64,000 bases of DNA from Sternotherus odoratus. Its lineage: Eukaryota; Chordata; Testudines; Kinosternidae. The notes under the pieces were generated by a model. That model worked only from the letters and a program-made list of their open reading frames with translations, was not told the origin of the DNA and did not search any database. The first letter of the stretch is position 1. Every line of letters starts with the position of its first letter. Positions 36,400 to 47,072 of the stretch are shown piece by piece. The stretch is taken from NCBI GenBank assembly GCA_032164245.1, contig JAVMKO010000004.1:37797626-37861625 (forward strand), written 5' to 3'. Both the position numbers and the translations under genes were made by a program.

Positions 36400-36690
36400 C
36401 CTCAACCCCACTAGGGGAGAGGCAAATCTTAATTTAGTCCTACGTGGCACACAGGTTAATGGGGACGACGATGATGATGATAATAAATAGTAGGAGAACC
36501 AAAAAAATAATAATGAAATCATGGCTAAACAGTAGAGTAAAAAAAGGCAGTTAGCAGCAAAAAGGCATCATTTAAAAATTGAAAGTCAGATCCTAGTGAG
36601 GAAAATAGGAACATGAACTCTGGCAAATATGAGTGTAAAAGTATAGTAAGTCTAGTTAAAGAAAGAACATGAAGAGCATCTAGCTCAAAC
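36400..36690 (+). mobile_element. CR1 LINE, ORF2 continuation (outer element, right)
   Basis: Resumes the CR1 broken at 35752 with 'cccactaggggagaggcaa' and 'taatttagtcctacgtggc', then skips to 'aaaggcatcatttaaaaatt' and 'cctagtgaggaaaatagga', matching the linker between endonuclease and reverse transcriptase seen also at 52790-52900. An internal deletion lies near 36470. The copy fades near 36690. Confidence 0.75.
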
Positions 36691-37285
36691 TTGAGTGCCT
36701 AAAATTTAATATCCAGCCTTATTTTCAGAGCTATTCAGTGAACTTTAGATAATATTCAGGACATAATATATAACCATGAATATCTCAAAGGAAGAAAGTC
36801 TGTTATTACAACGGGAAAAGGATTCAGTGCTACATACATTTAGAAAAAAAGGATTTAATTACTTGTCAAATATTTTACCATCAAAGAGGTTCCTACAAAT
36901 TAAAACGGTGAGTTGGAAGAGTACTCCACATTTTAGCAACAATTTTTGGAACATTTAATGCTAAAGATTTATGCTTCTGCATTAAATAAGACCAATGATT
37001 TACTCAATTAAGGTGAATGAGAATACATTAGACATAGGTCCTGCATTATTTTATGGAACTAAGGATCTAATATGGTCTTTTGGGTTTTCTGTTTTGAGGT
37101 TTTCATTGTATAGGAAAATCAGGATCTTCTATTATGATATATTACTGTCTACTGTATATTGTTGCATCACTTATTATATTTTAAATATATTTACAATATT
37201 TGATTAGCCTATTGAGTGTCATGGAAACATGTATTATTATTGCTCTTTGATTATAATAATGGAAAAATATCATAACTAATTAGTA
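36691..37285. other. Unassigned AT-rich sequence
   Basis: No exon or element recognised. Confidence 0.4.
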
Positions 37286-37287
37286 TA

Positions 37288-37412
37288 GAATCATAGGCAT
37301 TAAAGTTGGATAAGCCCTATTAGGTCACCTCATCCATCCCTCTTCCATTTCAAGATTGTACCCTATAGTATTTCCAGTGTTTTTGCTATTCTAATTTTAT
37401 ACATCCTGATCA
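37288..37412 (-). mobile_element. CR1 LINE 3'-end fragment
   Basis: 'tagaatcataggcattaaag' followed by 'attaggtcacctcatccatc' and 'aagattgtaccctatagtat' is a decayed reverse complement of a CR1 3' end. Short and old. Confidence 0.6.
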
Positions 37413-37428
37413 TGTGAAGGTTATGTGA

Positions 37429-37975
37429 CAGGTTGAAACCCCATCACAGGTGAGAAAGGTGTAAAGGCTCAGATAGTCCCATTCATTTTATCTGGGTGGT
37501 AATTAGATAGTCATGTGACAGGGTGGGACTAAATAGGATCAGGTGATAGCTCAACAGACACCTAAGCCTTATAAATAATAGGGCCAGGCTGAGAGCTCAA
37601 TTGGGTATGGGGGAAGAAGAGGCAGGAGCTGCTGCTGCTACTGGAGTTGACAGGAAGGCTGACTTGCTCCTGTGAAGGAGCAAAGCACCAAAGACTACTG
37701 GAGGCTACAGGACTCATGGAGACTTAGTGCTTGCTGTCAGAGCTTGAGAAAGTCAGTGAAAAGGTTGAGCACAAGGCCCCACAAGATAGGTTGATTGTTT
37801 GGGACACTGGACTACACTTGGACATTTTGTTATCCTGCAAGGGTCTTGAACTAGCCACTTCTTAGCTAGAGGGCTGAGCTATGAATGGAGACAGATGGCC
37901 TGTTAGTGACAATGCCTTGCAACCCTGCTTCCCAACCCAAGGATGCACCATTGAAGGGTTACATAAGCATCACTG
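37429..37975 (+). mobile_element. LTR-like repeat with TATA element
   Basis: Begins 'tgtgacaggttg' and continues with 'ccccatcacaggtgagaaag', 'ggtgatagctcaacagacac' and a TATA-like 'ccttataaataata' at about 37567. This ordering resembles turtle retroelement LTRs that start TGTGACAG. The 3' terminus and target duplication are not clear ('tgaaggtta' on the left, 'tgaagggtta' on the right at 37953-37962 is suggestive only). Confidence 0.45.
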
Positions 37976-39640
37976 ACACCAGATGCTACCAGGAGCTGTT
38001 TATTTAGCACCTTTCATTGACTTCAGTCAGGCTCCACATGGTCACAAGGGTCAGCCTGCTCAGAGCTCACTTTCAGGATATGGCGTTAAAATGGTAAACT
38101 CAGTACATCCCATGAAATAAAAATTATTAACATTGTTTCATACTAGAATAGTGTAAACATATTCAGGATGGCTCTCCCCAGGAGGTCCAGCCTAATGATG
38201 AAGACACCAGAAATGCAGCCCAACATTTAGGTTCATTAGAAAGGCAAAATGTTTTCAAAGCTGTTGCTTGCCTTTAAATACTTGCCTGTTTCCTGTGTCT
38301 GAAGCTATGTCATCATACTATTAAGATGACTTCCTGTTTAATTATTAACCCTTTATTAAATGTAAGCCTTTACATTTTTGTAGTGAATTGCTCCTTTGTA
38401 ATTATATTAGGTGATTGGAATATATTTTATATCACATTGCAAAAAATTCTGATATTGAATTCAGTTTGTAGTATTGTTTAATTATTCCACTTGAAGTTTT
38501 TTCACTTGACTGTGCTTTTGTGTCACTTGAAAATTTAAGTAAACAACAATTTCCATAAGCAAAGATCAGAAATAATCATAGAAATCCTTTAATAAGTCTA
38601 CAGAAACTTCTATTTTCATTTTAAAATACAAATTCACAAAAAAAGTTTACCACAACAGAGAGAATATTTTACAGACAACAGTAACAGACCTGGTTTGCCT
38701 GAATGATGGGCCACTTCCTTACTGTGTGCCACTTAGGTTAACCAAACTATTAATACCTGCTGAACCTTCTCCCCATCAGTCATCAATCATGAGCAATCAG
38801 TCAGCTACTTGATAATTAACAGTGAGGGGGGAAAATACTTCAAAAAGCTAAAAATATTTTCTGTGGTAGCTTCATGCATAAAATCACATAATGAACCTTT
38901 TCACTGTTGTTAACCTCTTCATTGCCTGCATTTCCTATAAGATAGACCTAACAAAGACGAATCAATAGGCATATTTAACTTACAGCCTACACCACTACTT
39001 GGTCATTCATTTCAATAGGCATGTGTCATGGAAGAGGAATTAAAAAAGATTGTACCCTTGTACACATCTGATTTGAGAGGACGAAAATGGAGCCATTGAC
39101 AGAAACCCAAGGATGTGCTAAACATCTGTGGTTCTTAATGAAGATTTAGTGGATTATAGATAGAGAAAATGCATTCTGTCAGTGAAACCATGGATTCTCA
39201 CTATTCTCTACCTATCCAGCCTAGAAGGAATGGCAGTGTGCTGTGAGGGAAGGAGAGGTGAGGAAGACACTGTCAAGCCCAATTTCCATCCTAACCATCC
39301 TCCATTGCCCCCAATGTTTGTATGTTGTAGATAGAGAGAAGAATCAAAATCTTCTGATTCTCTGAGACAACGATGTTCATTTTGCTGCATGATAACCTTA
39401 GTATTTGCAGTATTGATGGTATTCCCTATTAATAACTACATGAAAATGCACATTGAGGAGAAACAGAACATGGGGAGGGCAATAGGGCCAGGGTTCTTTA
39501 TTTCCTATGTCCCTCACTACCTAGTTATGTCAGCAGTATTCATGGATAGTCATCTGAAGTAGAATATTGATTTTTGTTCTTTTCATAAAATATATTCTTT
39601 GATTAATCCATCCTTAGTTGTGGGTGTTGTTTTAAACAAA
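37976..39640. other. Unassigned AT-rich sequence
   Basis: About 1.6 kb with no exon, RNA gene or element recognised. Confidence 0.4.
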
Positions 39641-39644
39641 CTGG

Positions 39645-39840
39645 GCTTGATTCTCAGGTACATTAAGACCCCGGTATGCCACTCTGACAGGAAAAAGGGA
39701 CTTTAAAGGGACAAAAATGGCCACTTATAAATATTCCCTGGTACAGGGATCTTCTTCACATGGTGTAGAGTTGTAAAGGCTTTCCTTTGGTCATTCCACT
39801 AATCTATGGGTATAGCCAGATTGTACAGCAATTACCTGCT
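39645..39840. repeat. Possible ancient amniote repeat
   Basis: 'gggcttgattctcaggtac' and 'gggactttaaagggacaaaa' resemble a recurring old amniote sequence. Weak support, boundaries approximate. Confidence 0.3.
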
Positions 39841-40318
39841 TCCTACAGATTTCAAAGCAACCCTTTGCAGTTTTGTGAGCAAGTATGTTTGGGTTTTTTG
39901 TTCTTTTCCATGCACATGGAAATGAAAATAGCAGAAGGGAAGCTTGTAAAATAAACTAATCAATTACACATGCATATTTCATGAATTTTCCTACTTTACT
40001 GTAGTTATGACTTAATTAGGCAATTATTCCACTCTCAATGAATGTAATTTTTGTAGTTCTTCCTCTTGTAACCAATGGTCATCCCTTTTAATGCAATAGT
40101 CAATGAATATGGGAGACACACTTCAACTACTGGTAATTTTGGGAGATTAAAATTGCCCCAGTGAGAGCAAACTACTCGCCTAGGAATATTGTTCTTCAGT
40201 TAAACACAATATCATAAGTGTACCTATTGTAGGGATTTGAGAGGAGGGAGACACTCCTCCTTCCCTATCATCTTTTTGTTATCCTATAACTGCAATATCC
40301 CTGTATTCTCACTCTTAT
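39841..40318. other. Unassigned sequence
   Basis: No exon or element recognised. Confidence 0.4.
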
Positions 40319-40319
40319 G

Positions 40320-40568
40320 ATACAGATACGCAGTGGCTGGGATCATGCTTCCCAGCTGGGTAGAAAGCCAGCTATGCTTGAGTTGGGTTCTAAAAAAGCT
40401 GGGTAGCCGGAGGTAGCACAAGCCAGCAACACAAGTATATACCTAGGGGATCCGGGCAAATTTGATGCCTTGTGCTCCCCTGGATACACTACTATTTTGA
40501 GCACGTGAGCTTGAGCAGCACTAGCATGTTTGTCTAGGCATGATCCCAGCTGTAGTGTGGAGATAAAC
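40320..40568. mobile_element. MITE with gctgggatcatgc inverted ends
   Basis: The 13-mer 'gctgggatcatgc' at 40336-40348 recurs inverted at 40538-40550, with further imperfect complementarity outward to 'tacagatacg' and 'agtgtggagataaa'. The interior ('cttgtgctcccctgg', 'gcacgtgagcttgagc') resembles a turtle MITE ending in 'gtagtgtagacatacc'. No coding capacity. Probably PIF/Harbinger-like. Confidence 0.6.
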
Positions 40569-40647
40569 TTTATTTTTTTTCAACTTTTTTAAAAAAATGT
40601 TATTGAACCAATGCCCAATGTCTCCTGCCAAATAGGTAGACAACAGG

Positions 40648-41547
40648 TGTAAGAGGGGTTACCCCAGCCCTTATGCTCCTGAGTACAAAGGCTGGGCCTC
40701 TACTATGCCAGACCAACAAGTCCTTCTCCCCCCACACCCCCACCTTGCCAGTTGGGGTTTTTGGGGTTACCAATCGCTGCCACCAATCAAGTATACTTCT
40801 AAAACCTTGGAGAGGCCCCCGATCTTCCCCACCCCAACTTTGTCCCCCCTCCCTGAGAGGCAGACACCTGGAAACTGCTTTCCTTCACCCTCCCCGGCTG
40901 AAGGCAGACTTCCCTGAACCCTGACTCTGTCTTCCTCCCTGGAAGCCAAGTCAGATACCTGGGGGCTATGCACTTCCCCCTACCTCCTCTCTTCCCTGTG
41001 AAGAGAGAAGAACCTTAAGGAAAATAAACCAGACTGTTTTATAACTAGAAAATTTAATAAAGAGAAAGGTTAAAGCAGAGATACAGACATTTTACATTGG
41101 GGTCCCCACTTTCTTCTGAAAAGGAAAGAACACCCCAAAGGCACGGCTTAATAAAAGAATCAAATGGTTATACTCACATTAGCTAAGTAGAAGTATCAGA
41201 AAAAGGTAGAGCCATCTTTATAGCCAAAGATGGTCTAGAACCATTGCCAGCTACCTTGGCAAGCTTCCTGCCTCATGTGCAGCCAAGATGGAACTCTCCT
41301 GGCCCTTGCCTCCTCCCTGGAGACCAGCCAAGATGGAACTCCCTGGCTTTTGCCTCCTCCCTGGAGACCAGCCAAGATGGATCTGTTTTGCTCCTCCCTT
41401 CTTCCTGGGCTGGAGGCTCCTCCCTCCCTCATGGCAGGGAAACTCCCACGTCACCTGTCTCAGACAACATAGCCCCCACCCAGGCAAGGCACACTGTATT
41501 AGATAACATAGCCCAACCCAGGCAAGGCACCCTCCATACTTATGACA
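40648..41547 (-). mobile_element. Probable solo LTR, 900 bp, minus orientation
   Basis: The plus strand begins TGTAAGAGGGG and ends CTTATGACA. On the minus strand it therefore starts TGTCATAAGTAT, nearly the same as the LTR at 42194. The flanks 'acagg' (40643-40647) and 'gcagg' (41548-41552) match at four of five. A minus-strand TATA box 'ctataaag' lies near 41218 and an ATTAAA signal near 41052. Inside, 'gccaagatgga' units of about 44 bases repeat three times at 41282-41390, and a 'caggcaaggcac' block is doubled at 41480-41530. The frames here are repeat products. Confidence 0.7.
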
Positions 41548-41559
41548 GCAGGTGTTGTA

Positions 41560-41920
41560 ATACCCTTTAAAGGGGCATCTCCTTTGCTTTTCTTAAATGG
41601 AGCCAAGACTGGTCCGATCCCTCTCTTCCCACTTTGAGGAAACTATCATCTCTAAATTTGACTTCAGTGGGAATTGGTTGGACCTAATGCAATGGGAAGA
41701 CATCCAGTGATTTCATTGGGTGCTAGATTGGACCCACAGTCCCTGCATTCTCTGAGAAAAAGGATAAACAGGTGGAGTGCCTCTGTGCAAAGCAGCAAAT
41801 CCCTTTGATCACACTCCTTCATCTTGGCTAGATATTAGTACAGGTATAGTGCCTCTTACACCAGGCTGGTCTTCCTCCTACAAAACATGATTCCTCAGTC
41901 ATTTTAGGTAATGATTTTTT
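41560..41920. other. Unassigned sequence with an old palindromic piece
   Basis: At 41650-41740 'gacttcagtgggaattggtt' and 'gatttcattggg...attggaccca' form a decayed foldback of the ancient amniote type. Otherwise nothing recognised. Confidence 0.4.
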
Positions 41921-41924
41921 AGGG

Positions 41925-42180
41925 CTACTTGGGATTTTTTTTGAAAAAAACAGTTTTGTTTTATTCTGTTGGAAAATGTTAATTTAGAAAGAAGGTTTCT
42001 CAGACCCTGGATGAATTTCTGGTCAAAATAAGAGAACAAGAGAAACCTACCCACTGTGGAATAGTCAGTAGCCCAGTGGCTAGAGTACTCACTGGTGTGG
42101 AAGACTCAGGTGTGGTCAGATGTTTGGCTGCATACATGCATTCTTTCTGCATGCCGTACTGACTCTGGCCAGATAGCCTG
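41925..42180. repeat. Turtle repeat with tRNA-like A box
   Basis: A T-rich 'ggattttttttgaaaaaaac' start is followed by 'tagcccagtggctagagtac' at about 42068-42087, which resembles a pol III A box. The B-box-like part has decayed. The combination matches a turtle repeat I have seen with 'cctagtggttagggc' segments. The adjoining solo LTR begins at 42194. Confidence 0.45.
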
Positions 42181-42193
42181 TAAAGTTGGCTCT

Positions 42194-42947
42194 TGTCATA
42201 AGTATAAAGTAGCCTAGAATTACTTTTTACCTGTAAAGGGTTAACCTGAAAGTAACCTGAGAGGGGATGACGAACCGGAGATGCTAATCAACCTCAGAGA
42301 CAAAGAGAGTTTTTAGTTTCGGTTTATCTCTCTGCTCTGTTTGCTCCGGCTATGGGATGAACCACACCTATGTCTTTACTCGACCTATCTATAGTCTTCT
42401 AACAAGTCAAGTTCAGTAGTAAGTGAATTATATGCTTGAACTGTATCACTTGATAATTGATCCATGGTGTTTCTGATACTGTTAAGCTTTAGCAGAGGGA
42501 GAATTCCCAGGGAGGGATCAGTGATGTTGTGTGATGCAAGGTGTTTTTTTTTCTATTGATTACTGTACATTCCTTCTTTTTTTCTTTAATTAAAATCTTT
42601 CTTTTAAGACTCTGACTGTTTGTTTCTATTGGATAGATCCTGGTTTGGATCAGGCATGTCTCACAGAAAGTGAGGGTTTGTTTTCTTTGTTTCTCAAGCC
42701 TCTCCCAGGTAAAGGGAGGAGATTTGCAGGGTGTTAAAGGGAGGTTCCAATTTAACCTAACCCATTGTTTTGTGGGTTTAAATTGGTGGTGGTATGAATA
42801 TTCCAAGTCTAGACACAGGACAAGTTTGTGTTCTGGGGGAAAAGTTTTAACCTAAGCTGGTAAAATAAGCTTGGGGAGTTATTTCTGTTTTCATGCGGGT
42901 CCCCACATCTTTACCCTAGAGTTCAGAGTGGGGAGGCAATCCTGACA
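42194..42947 (+). mobile_element. Solo LTR, 754 bp, GCTCT target duplication
   Basis: Starts TGTCATAAGTATAAAG and ends CAATCCTGACA. Perfect GCTCT pentamers flank it (42189-42193 and 42948-42952). 'tctttaattaaaatctttc' at about 42583-42602 is the polyadenylation region, and 'aagcttggggagttattt', 'tcatgcgggtccccacatc' are familiar turtle LTR phrases. No internal gag or pol is adjacent. A Ty3/Gypsy origin is likely from the 5-bp duplication and style, but not proven by any protein. Confidence 0.9.
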
Positions 42948-42952
42948 GCTCT

Positions 42953-43830
42953 GATCAAACTGCCCAATAAATCCACAAGCTTAGTTCGTAGAAAAGGAAC
43001 TTAGTCAGGTTTATCACCGACAAAACAGGGTGCTAATGCCCCGGCTCCTTAGTTACAGGTACACTAATACCTGCATGCCTGTGACAATGAACCAGCTCAG
43101 TGAATGTGGTGGGACTTTCCATTCTCCTCTCATCCATACAAAAACACTCCCTCTGAGAATCCATTTTATATATCAATACAAACAAATTACGTACTGTTCC
43201 TCTGATGTAGTTAGTTGACCTCCTCTGATATATCTGGTTAGTACCCATCACATTATACATCTCTATCCATCATACTGTCATCCTGATCTAATCTTTAGGT
43301 GGCTCAGCGTGTTCCTGTTATCTTAAGGAATGTTTTGGTATTGAGGTGTTCTAGTGCCACCCTTCTAGAATGTGTTTGTGTGAGTGCTCTGTGCGTAGCA
43401 CGTTTTAGGAGTGTGTGTGTTTGCAATATCAGTCCTATGTTTGCCAAATTCTGAGCAAGGCCTGCCCCTAGTTCACAGCCTGAATTTGCTTTATATTTGC
43501 AAAACTTTGATCATTACATTAGCTCAGGCCTCATATCAAGCCTCTGATGTGAGGCCTTAGGTTAGGTTAGGTTTGAACTACATCAGGTTCAAATCCCTGC
43601 TGTCCCTTGGCTCTGCTCTGTCAGTATCTCTCTCTCAGGTCCAATAAATGTTTGTTTATGCAAAGGGAAACAGCTCTGCAGAAAAGACCCACAGTAGACT
43701 AGCAAAGAGGCTGATGGGTAGGATACTCCCCTCACTTCCTTAATCGCCAGGTTATTGACTAATCTGAGGTTTCTCTCTCTGGCTCTGGTTCTGATTATTC
43801 ATTAAAAAAAATAGAAATATCTCTGTTTTC
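42953..43830. other. Unassigned sequence
   Basis: No exon recognised. 'ggttcaaatcc' at about 43588 is a perfect B-box word, but no A box at the proper distance was seen. Confidence 0.4.
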
Positions 43831-43954
43831 ATCTAGATCAGGGGTCTCCAAACTACGGCCCGCGGGCCGGATGCGGCCCGCGAGGCCCTCTGATCCGGCC
43901 CGTGGAGATCTTTTGGGCTCTTTGGAATTTTTGGCTCTTTTGAGCTTTTCGCTG

Positions 43955-44160
43955 GGACGGCTCCGCGCTGGGGCCTGGTAGCGCCGCGCGGGCCGCCAGC
44001 CGCGGGGCCGGGACGCGCCGCGCGGGCCGCCAGCCGCGGGGCCGGGACGCGCCGCGTGCTCGGCTGCCGCCGCCGGCCGGGACGCGCCGCGTGCTCGGCT
44101 GCCGCCGCGGGGCCGGCTCAGAGCTGGGGCCGGGACGCGCCGCACCGCCACGCAGCTACA
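43955..44160. repeat. CpG-rich block with three repeated units
   Basis: 'gccgggacgcgccgcg' occurs three times in near-identical context (about 44009, 44042 and 44075), with 'ctcggctgccgccg' doubled. It is far richer in CpG than any other part of the window and may look like a CpG island to a predictor, although it lies inside a transposon. Confidence 0.8.
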
Positions 44161-44209
44161 GGGGGCGAAACAAGGAGCCACCCACTGCCAGGCGGCGAAC
44201 CGGTCTGTG

Positions 44210-45075
44210 GGGAGAGACCGGGTTGAGCGGGTCAGTTGGGGGGGGGGGGGAGAGACCGGGCTGGGTGGGTCAGTTGGGGGGTGGGTGGGAGGAAAGGAGG
44301 TTTTGGGGTGAGAGACCTGGCTGGGTGGGTCATTGGGGGGGAGGGGTTGGAGGAAAGGAAGTTTTGGGGTGAGAGACCTGGCTGGGTGGGTCATTTGGGG
44401 GGGGGGGGTTGGGGGAAAGGAGGTTTTGGGGTGGGAGACCTGGCTGGGTGGGTCATTGGGGGGGGGGGTTGGAGGAAAGGAGGTTTTGGGGTGAGAGACC
44501 TGGCTGGGTGGGTCATTTGGGGGGGGGGTTGGAGGAAAGGAGGTTTTGGGGTGAGAGACCGGGCTGGGTGGGTCATTTGGGGGGGGGGGGTTGGAGGAAA
44601 GGAGGTTTTGGGGTGAGAGACCTGGCTGGGTGGGTCATTTGGGGGGGGGTTGGAGGAAAGGAGGTCTTGGGGTGAGAGACCTGGCTGGGTGGGTCATTGG
44701 GGGGGGGGTTGGAGGAAAGGAGGTTTTGGGGTGAGAGACCTGGCTGGGTGGGTCATTTGGGGGGGGGGGGGGTTGGAGGAAAGGAGGTTTTGGGGTGGGA
44801 GACCTGGCTGGGTGGGTCATTTGGGGGGGGGTTGGAGGAAAGGAGGTTTTGGGGTGAGAGACCTGGCTGGGTGGGTCATTGGGGGGGGGGGGGGGTTGGA
44901 GGAAAGGAGGTTTTGGGGTGAGAGACCTGGCTGGGTGGGTCATTTGGGGGGGGGGTTGGAGGAAAGGAGGTTTTGGGGTGAGAGACCTGGCTGGGTGGGT
45001 CATTTGGGGGAGGGGGGTTGGAGGAAAGGAGGTTTTGGGGGGAGAGACCTGGCTGGGTGGGTCAGTTGGGGGGTT
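44210..45075. repeat. G-rich minisatellite, about 15 units of 57-64 bp
   Basis: Each unit reads 'gagagacctggctgggtggg', 'tcatt', a pure G tract of about 7-14 bases, then 'ttggaggaaaggaggttttg'. Length differences between units come mostly from the G tract. The tracts and the 'ggttttgggg' stretches could form G-quadruplexes. Glycine/tryptophan-rich or proline-rich frames appear on both strands because of the repeat; they are not proteins. Confidence 0.95.
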
Positions 45076-45353
45076 GATGTGTAGTGTTCATGTGTAATGT
45101 TCATGTGTAGTGAACAGGTGTTCATGTGTAGTGTTCATGTGTAGTGAACAGGTGTTCATGTGTAGTGTTCATGTGTAATGTTCATGTGTAGTGAACAGGT
45201 GTTCATGTGTAGTGTTCATGTGTAGTGAACAGGTGTTCATGTGTGGTGTTCATGTGTAGTGTTCATGTGTGGTGTTCATGTGTAGTGTTCATGTGTGGTG
45301 AACAGGTGTTCATGTGTAGTGTTCATGTGTAGTGAACAGGTGTTCACGTGTAG
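45076..45353. repeat. Minisatellite of gttcatgtgtagt units
   Basis: The 13-mer 'gttcatgtgtagt' and near variants (taat, tggt) are repeated about twenty times, interrupted at intervals by 'gaacaggt'. The interruption is itself periodic, so larger units of two to four 13-mers were amplified together. It directly follows the G-rich array inside the hAT element. Confidence 0.95.
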
Positions 45354-45561
45354 TGTATCAATGTGTTATTAAATAATAACTGAATAAAATAATATTAAAT
45401 AATTAAAAACAACATCCATGTTTTGATTCTTTTTTATTTGGACCTCGAGTGTGTTGTCGGCCCCCGAACTGCTATTTGATAGCTAATGCGGCCCTCGGGC
45501 TGAAAAGTTTGGAGACCCCTGATCTAGATGCACAATGGGGAATAAACTGAAATCTGTAAGG

Positions 45562-45833
45562 GTACTCTATACTGCCCGCCGATCGATGTATCGGGGATTG
45601 ATTTATCGTGTCTAGTGTAGACACAATAACTTGATCCTTGAACGCACTCCCCATCAACCCCTGTACTCCACCTCATCGAGAGGCAGAAGTGGAGTCAATG
45701 GGGAAGCAGGAGCGAATGACTTGCTGCCGTGTGGATGGCCAGGTAAGTTGACCTAAGATACACTGACTTCAGCTACGCTATTCGTGTGGTTGCGTATCTT
45801 AGGTTGACCCCACCCCCCCAATGTACACCGGGC
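45562..45833. mobile_element. Harbinger-type MITE, relative of the 24064 copy
   Basis: Shares the right-hand internal block with 24253-24325: 'gacctaagatacactgactt', 'cagctacgctattcgtg' and 'gcgtatcttaggttgacc'. The left part ('gatcgatgtatcggggattg', 'gtctagtgtagaca') is of a different subtype. The ends are decayed and the TTA duplication is not clear. Confidence 0.7.
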
Positions 45834-46488
45834 CTGAGAGTTTCATAGGATCAGAAAACCTGTTTCTCAAAGCATTCTAATGATTTTACTATTGATAGTA
45901 AAATATGCTCCATATACTACTTTTTCATACAAGGAAGACATAAGACCAGTGTTTCTGGGAAATTCATGGACCGATTTATCCTCGTTATCATTTTTCTGGA
46001 ATAATTGTAGATATAAAAAGAGTGTTAAAGTTGAAAGGCCTTATGCTTCAAACATTGATTTTAATGGTATGGCAAGATCTGCAGGACCATGCCCAAATTG
46101 AGTATCCGGTTTTTCCTAGCAATAATATTATGCTTTATTTCTGTAGTTTTTGTGTTTATTATACAAAAATAAATTATTTAACTTTCAGAAGAGTACTGCT
46201 GAAAGAAATCCCATGGGAATATGTATTGAGTTTTGAAGCCTTTTAAAAAAGAATAAAACTTTAAAGAACATTTAATTTCAACTTCTGAGGTCTTCGTGCT
46301 TTTACAGATAACAGTTAGACTTATGAGTGGCTAAAGGTGTCAGAGCTATTGGTGTGATTCAAATGGATAACTTTAATTAGAAACCACTGCTTAAAGGTCA
46401 ATATCTTTTATTCTAGGCTCTAGCTGTGTGGCACACATACGGTGCAGTGATTTCAGTCTAAATATCAAGGCTTATTAAAACCAGAGAG
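45834..46488. other. Unassigned sequence
   Basis: AT-rich, no exon or element recognised. Confidence 0.4.
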
Positions 46489-46489
46489 T

Positions 46490-46590
46490 GAGGGTCAAAC
46501 CCTGCTTACCTCAGTCACAAGAGCCATTTTATTGATTCTAATGGAACTCTGTGCATAAGTCAGACAAGCAGGATTTGACCCTTGCTTCTG
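46490..46590. repeat. Ancient palindromic amniote MITE
   Basis: The arms 'gggtcaaaccctgcttacct' and inverted 'agcaggatttgaccctt' flank 'ttgattctaatggaactc'. Clear foldback about 95 bases long, matching the old amniote family. Confidence 0.6.
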
Positions 46591-47070
46591 TGTCTTTCCC
46601 CCAATCCTTTCTGACCTTCCCCTCCCAAAAAGGCTGTAGTAAGCAGACAGATGAATAGCTCAGTCACTTACAGAAGCAAGAGTATTGTAGACAGTTTCAG
46701 TAATATGTTTGAAACTAATCTATATAAGAAAATGTTCAGTATTCGAGAGCCCAAACCTTGCTTATTAACTCCCTATTCAGCTATTGTTTTTCTCAAACTG
46801 AGGGCACTTGCATCAGCTGTGATGAGCTGTGTAAGTATTTAGTGGTGAAGACTTCAACTGAAATTAGGAAGTTAACTTCTCTCTTGGTTTAGGGATAGCA
46901 GATTTTTTGGGGCAGACAGTGGTCTTGAGATAGGTGAAGCCTCTGTGCCAGCTAGGGGTGGGAACTTTTTTGGGAAGTGCAGGATTCTGTGCCTGTGTAT
47001 TTTTAGTGAACCCTGTAATAGTTCATTCCTTACCAATATTTGTTAATAGTTTGCTTAATATTGACATTTT
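46591..47070. other. Unassigned sequence
   Basis: No exon or element recognised. Confidence 0.4.
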
Positions 47071-47072
47071 TG

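Larger units (their letters stand above)
43839..45521. mobile_element. Complete non-autonomous hAT element, 1683 bp
   Basis: Termini are 'caggggtctccaaac' at 43839 and its inverse 'gtttggagacccctg' ending at 45521, perfect over 15 bases. Perfect 8-bp flanks 'atctagat' (43831-43838 and 45522-45529) are the hAT target duplication. Subterminal 'acggcccgcgggccgg' (left) and 'atgcggccctcgggc' (right) are also inverted. The body consists of a CpG-rich block (about 43955-44160), a G-rich minisatellite (44210-45075), a second minisatellite (45076-45353) and a short AT-rich tail. There is no transposase, so mobilisation would have needed a partner in trans. Confidence 0.95.

Noticed and set aside
37429..37975. 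Complete solo LTR
   Set aside because: The start and TATA element are plausible, but no CA terminus with a matching 5-bp duplication could be found, so it is kept only as LTR-like.
43955..44160. CpG-island-like sequence suggesting a host promoter
   Set aside because: It is internal to a hAT element with perfect target duplications, so it was brought in by transposition and is not evidence for a neighbouring gene.
44236..45097. Several overlapping glycine/tryptophan-rich and proline-rich open frames on both strands
   Set aside because: They are translations of the G-rich minisatellite inside the hAT element. The same units read in multiple frames, with length changes in the G tract switching frame.
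46916..46925. 'cagtggtctt' as the left terminus of the hAT element ending at 47309
   Set aside because: Only the first ten bases match. The following sequence does not resemble a hAT end and its flanking eight bases do not match ttttatga on the right.
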